Of a stretch of 64,000 nucleotides of DNA, positions 1 through 12,014 are shown piece by piece; the first letter of the stretch is position 1, and each line of letters opens with the position of its first letter. The DNA is from Trogon surrucura (Eukaryota; Chordata; Aves; Trogoniformes; Trogonidae). The position numbers and the translations under genes were made by a program. The notes below the pieces were generated by a model, which worked only from the letters and a program-made list of their open reading frames with translations, did not search any database and had not been told where the DNA came from. Location: assembly GCA_020746105.1 (NCBI GenBank), contig CM036626.1:15890001-15954000 (forward strand), given 5' to 3'.

Positions 1-521
1 GAGCTTGTTAATGTGAGATCACTGGGGGATGTTCAGGAAAGCTTCTGCAGCTGATGCTCAACTGCAAAGCCCTGGTTGGAGGACGACTGTTTTCAACTCT
101 GCAGCATTTGTGAGAGTGCACAGTGCTGAAGACGTTTTTGTTGTGGGGTTTTTTTTGCCAAGCTATGTTCCTGGCCTTCGGAGCGTGTTTCTTGAACCAT
201 CCGTAGGGCTTTCTTGGCTGAGTGTCAAACTAAGAACGTCCCTGCACTAGATCATACTGCTTATTGCTCTTCTAGGCCACCCTGGTAACAATACATTAAC
301 CTCTCAGCGGGGAATGTGATAAACAAAGTAAAACCTGCTTTAGTGAAACCAGTCATTTAATGGCAGCATGCATAAAGTGTCCGTAAAGATTTGTAAATGT
401 AATAAGCTGCAGCTCACTGAGTGAACAATGACTGTTCCTAATTTAGCCAGTTGAGGAACATGCCAACCTAATTTGCTTCTCTAACTTTATGTTGTTTTTT
501 TTTCTTTTCCCACCTCTCCAG
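1..521 (+). other. SLC25A26: SLC25A26 intron (3' part)
   Basis: This is the end of the intron that precedes the first exon in the window. It closes with a polypyrimidine tract (485-520) and a CAG acceptor at 519-521. I see no exon, RNA gene or recognisable repeat in it. The exon encoding the residues just before IPFSLVQ is not here. Confidence 0.8.
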
Positions 522-566
522 ATTCCTTTCTCTCTGGTACAATTTCCCCTCTGGGAGTCCTTAAAG
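522..566 (+). CDS. SLC25A26: SLC25A26 coding exon, 45 nt
   Basis: The exon translates in phase 0 to IPFSLVQFPLWESLK, the segment at the end of the second carrier repeat. The acceptor is cctctccag and the donor is AAG|gtaagtcc. Both ends are phase 0. It joins directly to the DLWSWKQ exon, matching the human LK-ALWSW junction as I recall it. Confidence 0.93.
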
Positions 567-3500
567 GTAAGTCCTTTTTAACGACAGGAATATAAGTTTT
601 ACATTTTGCAAAGGCTTTCCATGATAACTTATCTAACTTGATCATCACACTTAGGGACATGTCTAAGAATCAGTAAGTACCAACCTACCGGTGCATGTGA
701 AGACCATTTGCATAAATATGTGAAAAATAACAGGGAATACCTAACCCTGATATGTGCCATGCAGTCTGAATGTTAGTCCCCAACATGCCAGCAATCTCCT
801 GCTCCAGCCTTTTTAATGATTAAGGGAGTGGGAACCATCTTGTATTGTGTGATACTTTTTTATTTTATTTTTTTAGCATTTCACTCTTCAAGGTAGTGGG
901 AAACTGTGAGTGATACAGAGAAAACTGATTGAACCTGGTTTTGCAGACAGGGAGAGACTTTAAGTGCATCACTGACAAGCTATTTTTATGGGGTGTGTAT
1001 ACCTTATTTAAAGGTCATTTAGAGAAGGTATCAATGGATGATGTTTTAATAACGCATTCTTTCAGAATGATGTGCTGTTCTCCCACCATCCGATTGCTTT
1101 GTTTATCATGGGCAGAGTCAAGGTCTAGATTTGTGAGCACAGGATTGGAGTCAAAGACATGTAGTTTCTCTGTCCCTCTGTTTTTTCCCTGTAACTTACT
1201 GCAAAAGATGAAGGAAAGGGTTTTCCAGGTGCTTTGATGTCCTGGGTTGCAAGCACAGAAAATTATTGCAGATAGTAAAAAGCATTGCAGGAAAATACAG
1301 TGCAAGAGAGGAGCTGGAGAGAGAGTAACTTGGTTCTTGTTAAATATGCTGGACCTGTCAACAAGCTTGGCACTGAGACCCAAACTGGGTGGACGTACTG
1401 GGAATGTCAGAACCAGTGATGATCTTCCTTGCCCCTTGCTGCTTCTGTGTAGGGAAGAGGACTTAATATTCTCCTTGGTATTTGTATGCTGGGTTGGGAC
1501 AAGAGCTTGTCCTCTCACTGTGTCTCAATAGCTTAGGTTGTTGTGGATGATTGCACCTAGAGCCTTCAGGGAGCCAAATATAAAGGATGGGACCACAGGC
1601 AGGAGGAGCATGAAATCCATCGAGAGCTTTCACAGAACTGAGCTCTGTCTCGCAGGGAGTTCTGTAGGTGCTTCATGAACTCAACCTGATGTGATGTCTG
1701 GGTATCGTCCTGTTGCACAGGGGAGGTTTGGCTGCCTTATTAGGAATCCGTTTCCCTGCCAGTGTCTGGGAATGGCTTTCTGTAAAACCTTTGGCAGCGA
1801 TACTGGCCTGACCTGCTAATTGTTAGTGCTGAAGCCGTGTTTGGGAGCAAGAGGTGGCAGCGCTTAGAGAAAAAAACGTGCCGTGTTCTTGCCAAAACCA
1901 CATAAACCAGCAGCATCGTGTAGCTGTTTTCAGAATGTAAAGTTGTTTTAACTAATGTCCATGTAGCTGTGACAAGAAAATGTATTGTTTAGATTGCAGG
2001 CTTTAAAGAAGACAGTTTGAATTTAGCTAGCTACAGCAGTGAGTCACTTGGGATGAGACATCATGTTTAATCTAAAGAGGTCAGTGCAGATCTGAAGAGA
2101 GACAAAACCGGGTCAGTTTGTTCCACAAACCCAATGCAATATATTCTTCCGACTATGAAACCAAGAGTAGAAAACTGCAAAAATCATTCTTGCATGCTCT
2201 GGTCACTTTGGCTCAGCACAAGGAGAGACCTCAAGGTTTGTCACATGAAAACCAGTCAGTGAAAGCAGCATACATTTTGTTTATCTGAGTGAAGCTCTTA
2301 AAAAAATTGCTCTGACAGTACAACAAAGGACAAAAAGCATTATGGTTCCATCAACAGGCTGGACGTGTCCAGTAGCATCGGGAGGAGTACGATTCGGGCT
2401 GGGGCTTCTCGTGGGTGCCTAAAGGGAGAAAGAAGAGACAGCAATTAAGAAGAGGTAGAAGTGCAAGGGATGAGAAAAATGGCACGAAGCCTGAACATAG
2501 AAGAGTTACTGAGATAATTTCTGAGGAACTGTTCTGGACTGTATTAATAGGATTACTTGAGAAAGTAAATGCAAGAGCAGTTGTGTATGATGTGCGTGGA
2601 TCATCTCACAGAGGAGAGAGGAACAAGTGCTGTGGCTGTGTCGTTTTTAAAACCATTAGTACAAAGTTACATAAGCTGATGGAAGATAGACTTAATCGTA
2701 TAATTCCCTGAACAAACTAATCACCATAAAAATGGGGAAGAAATATCTTTCGACTGTAAAGGACACTTAGCAAGGCACAGGGAAGAGTTTCCTTTTCCTT
2801 TGCATATGTGCTGGCTGCAACCAGCAGCAGGGTGTTAAGCTTAAAGAAGCCTAATAAAGTCTTGCTGTAGGTGGCTGATCAGATGTTTCCATATCCCGTT
2901 TTCTCTTGTCTCCTTTGCTCCAAGCTGCTGTGGTTATTCTTTATTTTTCCAGCAGGCTTTAGCCACATAGTTTACATGCACAGTTTTCTTCTATCTGTGA
3001 ATGTAGGCCAGCTGGCCCATGTGAGAGTAAAGTTGCATATCACGCACTGAACTAAGTTAGAAGAAAAGAGAGTATTGTATAGATTACTGAACTATAAGGT
3101 TACATACGCTGTGGGTGCTGGCACAGGAGATATTGCAGTAATTAGCAAGAAACAGACACTGCTTCAAATGCAAGCCTTACTGTCAGTTACTCAGGTGAAC
3201 ACACAATTTAGAGATCTTCTTTCTTAGCTCACAATGACTCATAAAACAGCAGTAAAGAAACGATGGCGATTTTAGTAAAAAAAAAACAAACCAAAAACAA
3301 CTCAGGTTTTTTTTTGGATGTAGGTAGCATCCACTGCTATAATGCCTCTTAATGTCCTTTCCCTTTCCAATTCTTCATTTTTTTCTGTATTTTGTTTTAG
3401 GTGCAGATTATTGATACAAACCAAAAGTGAGAAGGAAACTGTGCTATGGTGGATCAGATTTTAGGACAGACATCGTAATTCTGTATTAAGGGGAGTTAGC

Positions 3501-6230
3501 ATGGTACTTCTCTGTCATTCAGCCCAAGCCTTACAGCTAAAACAATTCTGAATTTTTCTTGGAGTTCAGGAAAAGCAGGGGCATTTCAAATCTCATTCGC
3601 TCTCTGCTACGCCAGCCCTCAAAGGAGCATCGTGGCTGATGACCACTATGGCAGTTTGATCAGATTTAGGTTCTTCTAGGTGGGGCTAATGCTTCTGATC
3701 CCATCTCAAACCAGCTGGCCATGAAATGAGGCAGCAGAACATAGATGTGGTGTGCTTCCCAAATGCCAGCCAAGCACACGGCCTTCCATATTAGTTTAAG
3801 TTTTGGAATAACATTGTAAGATACGGTCCCTTGTATGCTGCCCTAGAATTTCCAGCGTGCCTCTGTAACTTGCTTTGGAAATTCTATATGTGTGTTCTTC
3901 GTTGTGGGAATTTCAAATTACAGGGCTGCGTATTTGGCATGAAATTGCTGTGGTTTTCAGGGAGTCTAGCCCAGCTCTCTTGCTTTCACCCTGCTGCCAG
4001 GGCTGTGTAGTCTCCACTCAGATGATTGTAGAACTGTGGAGCTCATAATTTCTGGATCATCTTCTGTTCAGACATTTTATTCAGCACTTGTAATCATTAT
4101 ATGTGAGTACCTACCAACAGCACATAAGTGATTTATCATTTGTTTCATGTTGTGTTTTAATCTGTAGCTTTCCTCTTTTAGACCTGAGAAAAAAAGACAA
4201 CTTTAATTTCTGCTGTGGGGATATTGGAGAAATACAGTGCATCAGTTGTTTGTTTTTTTTCAGCAAGACACCCACAAAATCAAGAGCCTCTGGATAGGTT
4301 TTGAGTCCAGCAACATCTTGTCTGAAGTGCCTGATTCTTAAATGAGCGGAAATGGTCAGCTCCCTCGAAAAACAGTGCTGTGTGTAAGATAAACCTGTCT
4401 CAGGTGAAACAAGACTCAGTCCTCATGGGTTTTATGTTTCTGCATATTGGCTGCACTTCAGAGCCTCTGAGAGTTACTCCAACGCAGCTGTACGTGGAGA
4501 ATGCTCTCTTTATATACCAAATGTATTGTATGTCTGGGGAAGAGGCTCTGGTAGCCAGTGGGGAGGGAAGGAACAGGCAGGACAGGAGGATGTAGGTCTC
4601 AAATGAGTAGACTTGAAAAATAAGAGGTTTTTGTTTGGTTGGTTGTGTGTGGTTGTGGGTTTTTTTGAAGGAAAACCAAATCTACTATCCTCAGAACCTT
4701 TTGTCTTTTTCATTAGACATGTCCTATTCTGAGACGAGACACTTGGACATTGCTAAGGCTTTGTAACGTCAGGAGTCAGGCTGACTTCACCCGGCAGACA
4801 GTGTGTGCCAGCGAGTCTTGCTCTTGTACGAGTGGCCTCTCTGGGAGGGCTGGGACAGACTGTGCTGCTCCACTGGCCCAGCACCTGCAAGGAAAGATAA
4901 AAATCTTGGACTGACCATGCTCAAGGTGATGTTCTGTTCTTTTTTTTCTGGCACTTTGTGCGGCCAGGAGGTGCCCTCTTTGTGTCTTGAGGTTGAGTAA
5001 AACCTAAAGCTCTTAGACCTCCTGCAGCCATAGCGAGCCAATGTATGATTTTTTTTGTCACTGACTTCAGCAATAAGATAGTTTTCTCGAATCTTCAAGT
5101 CTCACAAATTAACAGGTTACAGAGAGAAGTATTTGTTTGGACCTTCAGTGGCAATAGCTAGAGACAGAGAGCTGAAATATATGGGCAGGTGTCTGGTGGG
5201 ATTTTGTAATAACTGTAGTGGCATGTGATAGTAGTGTAAGATGCTGAACAAGCAGAGAAATGCTTTGGTGTCTTCAGGAGAAGAGAACGGTTTGAAGAGC
5301 ACACACAGGCATGTTTCCACCCTGTGAAGTGAGTGGGTCATCATAGTGCAGAGGATGGGGAGAGTTCAGTCATGCCCTTGTGAGGCTAAGCAGTACGAGA
5401 AGGTTGTCTGGGTCACAGCGTAAGTTCCCCATGTTGTTCCTACATGGTTTCTGCCCACACAATGGAGAGCAGGCTTGGCTTTGGGCTTACACTTCCTTAG
5501 GGGCCTTGTTTTTTGTCCGGGTTCAGCTGTCACCCCAGGCACAAGGCACTTGTGTTGAGAGGAACAGAGCCTGGGAAATGTGCTGGTGGTGGACTGAACT
5601 GTGGAACTACCCAGAAGCTCTGGCACATGTACTCGCTTGCTTGGTTCTCTCGGTTCCCCACTCCAGGAAGCTCCACTTCTGGGTGGCTGCTACAGCCAGT
5701 ATCAAGTGTGAAGAAGTCTGATTCGAGGGCAGATACACCTTTGAGACATACCTTGAAGCACGCTGTGCAAAGACTGTTTGGTGGGTTTCCATGCACAGTG
5801 CAGACTCTAATCTTGGTTGGAGCTCATTGCACCTGATTTTTAAAGTTAATAAGAATGAAAAGTTTACAGAATGCTTCTGCCCAGGCAGCTGGGGTTCTCG
5901 GCAGTAATACGTGTTTATAACTCCACCGTTGAAACAATAAACCACATGCTATTTCCCTCCTAAAATTTACAATCAAATCTGTTGCTGTTTAACAAGGTAA
6001 GTAGAAAATAGAGGAATGTAGCCAAACTGGGCCTAAAATGGCTTTTCCCCTTCTCTATAGGTAGGTGACGGCTTTCCGTTTTTTCCTGGAGAGGCAGTCT
6101 AGTATTTCTTTTCTGCTTATGTAAGTCAAGAGCAAATGAAACCCAGGCCCAGCTTTAAACCCATTTCCTCGCAGGCAGTGTAGTAAGTGTTCCACCATAC
6201 CTCGCTCCTTCTTTGAGCAACGATCGGGCT

Positions 6231-6253
6231 GATTTAGGGATTAAGTCCTAATC
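6231..6253. promoter_or_regulatory. Inverted bicoid-type homeodomain sites (candidate)
   Basis: GATTTAGG (6231-6238) and CCTAATC (6247-6253) form an imperfect inverted repeat around GGATTA (6238-6243). GGATTA/TAATCC is the OTX/PITX/CRX-type core. The stretch lies deep in a SLC25A26 intron within non-repetitive sequence. Function is inference only. Confidence 0.2.
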
Positions 6254-6976
6254 GTTAAATAACGCTAATGTGTCTGCCATTTGCTTAGGTGCTGTATCAG
6301 GAAAACAGATTTCCACAGCGGCGTTTCAAGGCGTGATGTAACTTGCGGCCAGTGCGGTGTGTTCATGCCATTAGCATAACGGCTGCATTTTGCTCACAGA
6401 AGAACAATGCACCCAACAGCTGTTCACCAAACAGCACTTGCTTTATTAGTGTCACAATAAGTGTCATTCACACAGTCTTGAAGCACAGTGGAAGGAATGC
6501 TACACGCCATCTGCACCGAGGAGAAAGAAACAAACGCAATCTTTGCTTACAGCGCTCCAGACACGTTTGAGAAAGTCAGATGGTCTCGGATAATCAATGC
6601 AGCATTTGAAACGGCAGAAATAAACCAGATTCATGCAGCTTGTAGATACAGAAGCAGATTGTGATGCTCTTGGTCATGCCTTGACCACAAGTGGGTCTCT
6701 AGAAGTTGTCAAGCTTGACAATGCTGTGTGGGGATGTTTGGTGGAGTACAGAAGTCAGCAATGCGAAGGGCTCATCGGTTGATTTGGACACTTGCTTCTT
6801 GCTAAAGAGTCTTACAAGACTCATGTAATCCTTCCATGTAATCTATTCACATGAGGCTGCACGAAGCACAGATTTATTAGCGGGTAGTAGCAGTGCAGAT
6901 GCTCAAGGAAAGCCATCCTAACTTTGAAGTGAGTTTTCAAAAGTGAGTTTTCCTCCCCAGACACATATGGCCCTGC

Positions 6977-7031
6977 GTGCCATGGAAACGGACTGTAGCT
7001 GGCATATTGTGTTCTGCCTTGCCATGGGAAC
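6977..7031. promoter_or_regulatory. Pair of RFX X-box-like sites (candidate)
   Basis: GTGCCATGGAAAC (6977-6989) and CTTGCCATGGGAAC (7018-7031) both resemble the RFX X-box GTTGCCATGGMAAC. They lie in the same orientation 41 bp apart, start to start. Two near matches this close are unlikely by chance, but occupancy cannot be judged from sequence. Confidence 0.3.
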
Positions 7032-7232
7032 ACTGTTGCAAGGACATTTTCTTTAACCAGGCTTTTAGCACATCCATTTTGATTTACATCCAAATGGGTC
7101 ACAGACATCAATGCTGTATTATATGGGGAGAAAAAGGGAATGAAATGCCTTTAACATGAAAAATATGCTGTTGCATGTAGGCCAACTTTTGTTCTCTTTC
7201 AATTTATCTAGGATTTGGGTGGATTTAATTCT

Positions 7233-7290
7233 AGGGCCAAATTCAGTACTGGCATAAGTGAGCACAACTCCATTAGTGCAAATGGAGTCT
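7233..7290. repeat. Degenerate palindromic MITE-like relic
   Basis: The block begins GGGCCAAATTCAGTACTGGC and has a perfect 8-bp hairpin, ACTCCATT (7267-7274) and AATGGAGT (7281-7288), around a 6-nt loop. It resembles an old palindromic repeat seen in sauropsid genomes, with a GGCCAAATTC end and a CTCCATT/AATGGAG centre. The right arm is largely eroded and its end is uncertain. The family name was not assigned. Confidence 0.4.
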
Positions 7291-10200
7291 CAACATTTAT
7301 ATCAACAGTGAACTTAGATCATTGAATTTTTCCTATGTTTGGGCTTGCATGTTTCCTGCAAGATAATATATACATGTACTTGCACATATGCTTCACATAT
7401 GCACATAAAAATTCACAGGGGAGGACATTTGGCTCTATGCTCTGTGCTTTACTTCACGTATAGAAACTGCAATCAGCTTAAGAATTTTTTGCTTCTCCTG
7501 TAGCTAATGTACCATGCATCTGTAAGGATCAGCCATGCAGAATGCCACGTCGCAAGTAAAATACCTCGTAACAAAGGCAAACGTGCAAATGCTTTTCTTT
7601 CTTCAGTCTGCAGGACTGCACATGCACACAAATCTGTGTGATTAATTAGGAGAGATTTTTCTCCCTTCTGTTGTCATGAAGTTGAACACTGCCTTGAACA
7701 CAGGTCTGTAGAAATACTAGAGATGCTTATCATTGGAGTGAAGTGTAATATTTACTCAGCTGCAGGCCTCAGGTTTAGTGTATGCCCCTTAGTGCCTGAA
7801 GAATGGCAGGACCAAGGCAGAGATGTCTCATCCTTTGTGATGCCTCCTGCAGCATTTGGGGTGTCACTCTGGTCATCAGGTTAGAGAGATGTGAGTGTTG
7901 CGCTTCCCTAGGGTCACCGTAGCTTGGGTGTCTTGAGTACGGACCAAGAGTCAACTGTGCTGGGAGCTCAAGCTGACAGATGGTTTCTGCCCCAGACTTT
8001 TATCACAAACATTTGACAACGATGCTACACATGCACAGGTAAGGAGTTGTGTGAACTGATCAGAGGTTACTGTACATCTGGAGGCCAGGTTTCCAGAACA
8101 CATGAGGGAGCCCATGTTTGTGGGCACCACATACTTTCCCCTGTATTTAAAGGCTGTGGTAATATTTTCTTTTTGTTCATTTATTTTTTTTTTAGATTGA
8201 AAAGCCTTTGGTGTATCCTAAGGGACTTTTCCAGTGTGCCTTCTGCCCAGCAGAATGGGGTGTCCTTGTATTCTCAGTATCAAAAGAGCTAAATAATGTT
8301 TGTGGTGAGAAGTAGAGGACGCTGGCCTATGGGATAGTGTGAAATGAGATCGTTAGGAAGAAAGTAAGGCTCTGCCCACATATAAAACTTGACCCTTCTC
8401 TGTGAACATTATCCCTGTGAATAATTGGAAATCTGCATTCAGGCTTCCCGCTGTGTCCCATCCCTTGAGGACACACCCGCTGTATTGCTTTACATGGCAC
8501 GGCAACGCACAGCGAGATTTACATATATATCACATAAAAGTGTTTACAAAAAAAATTAGCATGTGATTGAGCTGGGAAGCTGCAGAGGGCCCCAACTGTA
8601 CGAGTTTCCATGCGCTTCAGCCAGAAGATTTATTTCCAATTTGTTATTCATAAGGGAAGAGCGAGAGATTGGGATGGGGTCCTTTGAAGTGAAAAACAAA
8701 GTCTTCTATTCAGCCTTCAGCTTAATAGAATACACATGACACAGGCCTGACATGGCGGCCCGCTTTCATGTAATGTGCTCCTTGTCATTTTGCTGTCCTA
8801 GGCTGTGAATACTAGTGGGAATGGGTATTGCCCTGGAAAAGTCTTGTTGTCTCCCGCAGCCTTCTGCGGGAGCGCGGTGTAAGCAAGTAGGAGCAGTTTG
8901 GTGATGGTGGTGGGGAAACCAGGCTGATCCAAATGGAATCATAATTCCTGGTTTATGTTTCACATCGCAAGAGCACGTGTAGAAAAAGCAGTGTAGTCGC
9001 AGGGCTTCTGCAGGCGTTATGCAGGTGCTTCTGCCCCATTTGGAGGCCCTGAGCAAGAAGCCGTGACCCACGGGCTCTGAGCCAGGCTCTGACACCTGTC
9101 CTCTGCATGACCTGAGCTCTCACCATCATCCCCCCGAGTGGAAATCTCTTCTGAATTTGTGCAGCATCTGCGATGGCAGAGCATGATGTATCGCTGCAAA
9201 TAACCATTCAGAGTCAGGGTTTTGGGGAGATACATATGTAAATCCTATATTTTTTTCTAGTTTTACAGTGATCTATGAGCCTCTAATAGCTTCTGTGCTT
9301 TGCTTCATGTTAGTAGTATTAACCACTATGCTCTGTGCAGCACAAAGGCAAGTGTTTCCGAAGAATTTACAAGCCCAACTTACCACAAAGCCCTGTCAAT
9401 TAGTGAGTCCGTGGGCTATGAGAGGAAACACGTGTGACCTTCGGCACGTCGCCTTGGCCTGCAGCCTGAGCGTGGTTAGAAAGAATTTGGCCCAGAGTCC
9501 TGCCAGTCCTCTTGGCCCTGTGACACTTATTCCTCCCGGCTTCCTCCGGGATGATGTCTTCGCGCCCTGCTTCTCTCGCTCTTCTGCGTGTTCAGGTTTG
9601 GAACTCTGGGTGAATCGACGAAATCAGAAACGGAAAGAAATGCATGAAGTCATCTCATCCTGCCCTTGCCAGCGCAAGATTATTCCCCACAGTACAGTCG
9701 TGAGTGCCTTCTCCAGTCTATTTTTAAATGACTCAAAGGAGAGGGCTTTCCTCTCCTCCCTGGGGAGGCTGGCTCTGCTCTTCAGTAGACCTCACTGGTG
9801 GGGAATTTTCTTCCTGTTCTCCAGCTTCAGTTCTCTTTTTCTCTAATTTAATTGAACTGTTCCTGGCTCCACCCTTCTAAACAACTTTCTGTGTTGCGTG
9901 ACTGTTGCGAATACCTGTTGTCAGTTTGCAGGCGTAGCGTAGGAATTCATCACCGTTTGCCTTGCTTGGCAAAGGCTCTTTGTGCAGAACTGTACTGGGA
10001 GGCCAGCCTTTATCAGAAACTAGATTTCAGAGCTACGCACCAAGAAATAAGAATGACCTTTTCCTGCTTCTTTGGACAATGCCATTAACAACAAACACTA
10101 TCGTGACTGAGAATAGGCTGGGCTTCACGCAAAGCCACGAATGTCTCAACTAATGTGCTGGTTTTCCTCTGAGTCTTCCAGTAGGTCTTCCATAGTGCTT

Positions 10201-10554
10201 TTTTTGGATGACAAAAGTAAGCATTCTGAGTTCTCGTGTTTAGTTGTAGATGTATACATGTTTGGAGAATGTTTAATGAAAAAATACAGTAATTCTGTTT
10301 TTCTGAAGTGGCTCCAGCACTTAGATGTCTAAACGTTGGCTTTGAATTTGAGGTTTCTTAAGCACCCTAAGTGTTTTGAAAATGGGTTTTGAAGGTGGGA
10401 CAATACCTAGATGTTTTGGAAGGTAGCACCTTTTGTCTTTGGGAGCATGTGCCCTACATCCAAAAGGGACTGAGTTGCAAGAAAACTGTGTGTCCAAAGA
10501 GTGTAAGTTATCCCAGAAAGTCATCTTAGGGGTTTGAAGAATTAGGAATCCCTG

Positions 10555-10574
10555 TTTATTTATTTATTTATTTA
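10555..10574 (+). repeat. (TTTA)5 microsatellite
   Basis: Five perfect TTTA units in a SLC25A26 intron. Confidence 0.85.
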
Positions 10575-11600
10575 TGAGAATGAAAATCAGTTTCTGCTGT
10601 GGGTAACAGCAGAATAGAAGCCCCTACTGAAAACACTAGGAAAAGAATGGCTAGCATTAAAGAGACTGAAATCCCTCTAGTGCTTTCGTACAGCAGAGCT
10701 GCAGCTATTTAGCTGTGGCAGGATACCAAACAACATTGTGGCTGGCCATTGTTGCTTGAACAGTTTGATTTTTAAAACATTCAGCTGAAGTATAACCACC
10801 AGCCAACTTGGAAGAAGCGAGTCACAAGGACAGTGTTAAATGAAGAGTCAGCAAACGAGGGAAATGAGTTCTCGTGCCTTGGTGGAACGTGGCTGCATCG
10901 CAGACCAGGACCGCAAGAGCTGTGTCTCAGCCTAGCACAGCGATTGGTTTGCTTTTAAGAAAATTGTATAGTATAGAAGTAATACGGCTTCAAAAAGAAT
11001 AAGATAGTGTCACAGCTGTAAAATAAAATTACTGATTTCTCTGTGGTGGGCTGTGGATCCCATCCCTTTTTGCTCAGTGTTGATCCTCACCTCATAAACC
11101 AGAAACTTCTCCTCTGGAGAACTTCCAGTGTTAAGCATTGAAGGAGCTGAGAAAGGGGTGACGGAGAGGAGTGAAGGAGGAGAGAACAAAGTGGGTGTAG
11201 CTGTTGGCCTTTGGTGCCGACCCGACTCCTTAAACTTTGACGCGATTCTCAAGAGGTGTTTTTAGAAGGCTCCGTTCTTGTTGGTCTTTTTAAATGTGCA
11301 TGTTTAGGTGGTGCTGCGAGTTACTGGACTGGAGCATGATGTGTGGGAGTGGTGGGGAGGAGGAGGGTGTGTGGTCCCTAATGACACCAAGTGAAAAACA
11401 GATACACCTGCTTTGGGCTATAATGAGAGTGATAAGAGTAATTTCTTAATGATGGGGGTTTTTTGAGGAGTGCGATGGGAAGGGTCGATTTCAGAGATGT
11501 AGGGGAGCAAACAGACTTGTGGCTCGCTGTGCTGAGGACTGTTCTTTTTAAATGGGAGCATTTGGTACATCTGGGCTGAACTGATACTGGTTCTTGCATG

Positions 11601-11611
11601 CCCCCCCCCCC
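11601..11611 (+). repeat. C11 homopolymer
   Basis: A run of eleven C residues, 334 bp before the next SLC25A26 exon. Length may be unstable or mis-called. Confidence 0.85.
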
Positions 11612-11944
11612 ACTCAGTATTTTGTTTTGCGCTATTTTATCTGCCAAAAAGAAAATAAATTCACAAAATATTTGCAAAGTTGCATGGCCACAGGCTTAAA
11701 TACATACATATGAAATCCCTGAAAGCAATTTGCTTCAAGCCTTCCTCAGTTCCAGACATCTTTCTCACTCCATCTGCTCGTTTGAGTACACAAGTTCCTT
11801 GGGAAAAATCACTTATTACATCACTGAAAAATGCCACAAAAATAGCTTTTCACTTAAGTTCCCATCCTCGGAGTTAACTCACATGAGGATCAGATAGATT
11901 CAAACATTTAATAACTTTTTATTTTCCTTTCTCTTTAAACACAG

Positions 11945-12014
11945 GATCTCTGGTCATGGAAGCAGGGTCACGTGGTGGATTCTTGGCAGTCAGCAGTCTG
12001 TGGAGCTTTTGCAG
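11945..12014 (+). CDS. SLC25A26: SLC25A26 coding exon, 70 nt
   Basis: The exon encodes [20 protein letters not shown] and then AFA, plus the first base of a Gly codon. This is the loop into the third carrier repeat. The acceptor is ttaaacacag and the donor GCAG|gtgcaaag, which is weaker than the others. It enters in phase 0 and leaves after one base, which the next exon completes to Gly. It corresponds to human [20 protein letters not shown]. Confidence 0.93.

Larger units (their letters stand above)
567..11944 (+). other. SLC25A26: SLC25A26 intron, about 11.4 kb
   Basis: This is non-coding. The open frames in it, including a 192-codon frame at 9268-9846, show no family similarity or splice structure. 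Items listed separately are a bicoid-type inverted repeat (6231-6253), an X-box-like pair (6977-7031), a palindromic transposon relic (about 7233-7290), a TTTA repeat and a C run. I see no other recognisable element. Confidence 0.75.

Noticed and set aside
2415-2711. 98-codon basic plus-strand frame
   Set aside because: Looks protein-like at its start (KKRQQLRRGRS) but matches no family I know and has no supporting signals.
9268-9846. 192-codon plus-strand open frame with a hydrophobic start
   Set aside because: No similarity recognised, no flanking splice or promoter signals, and it sits inside a SLC25A26 intron.
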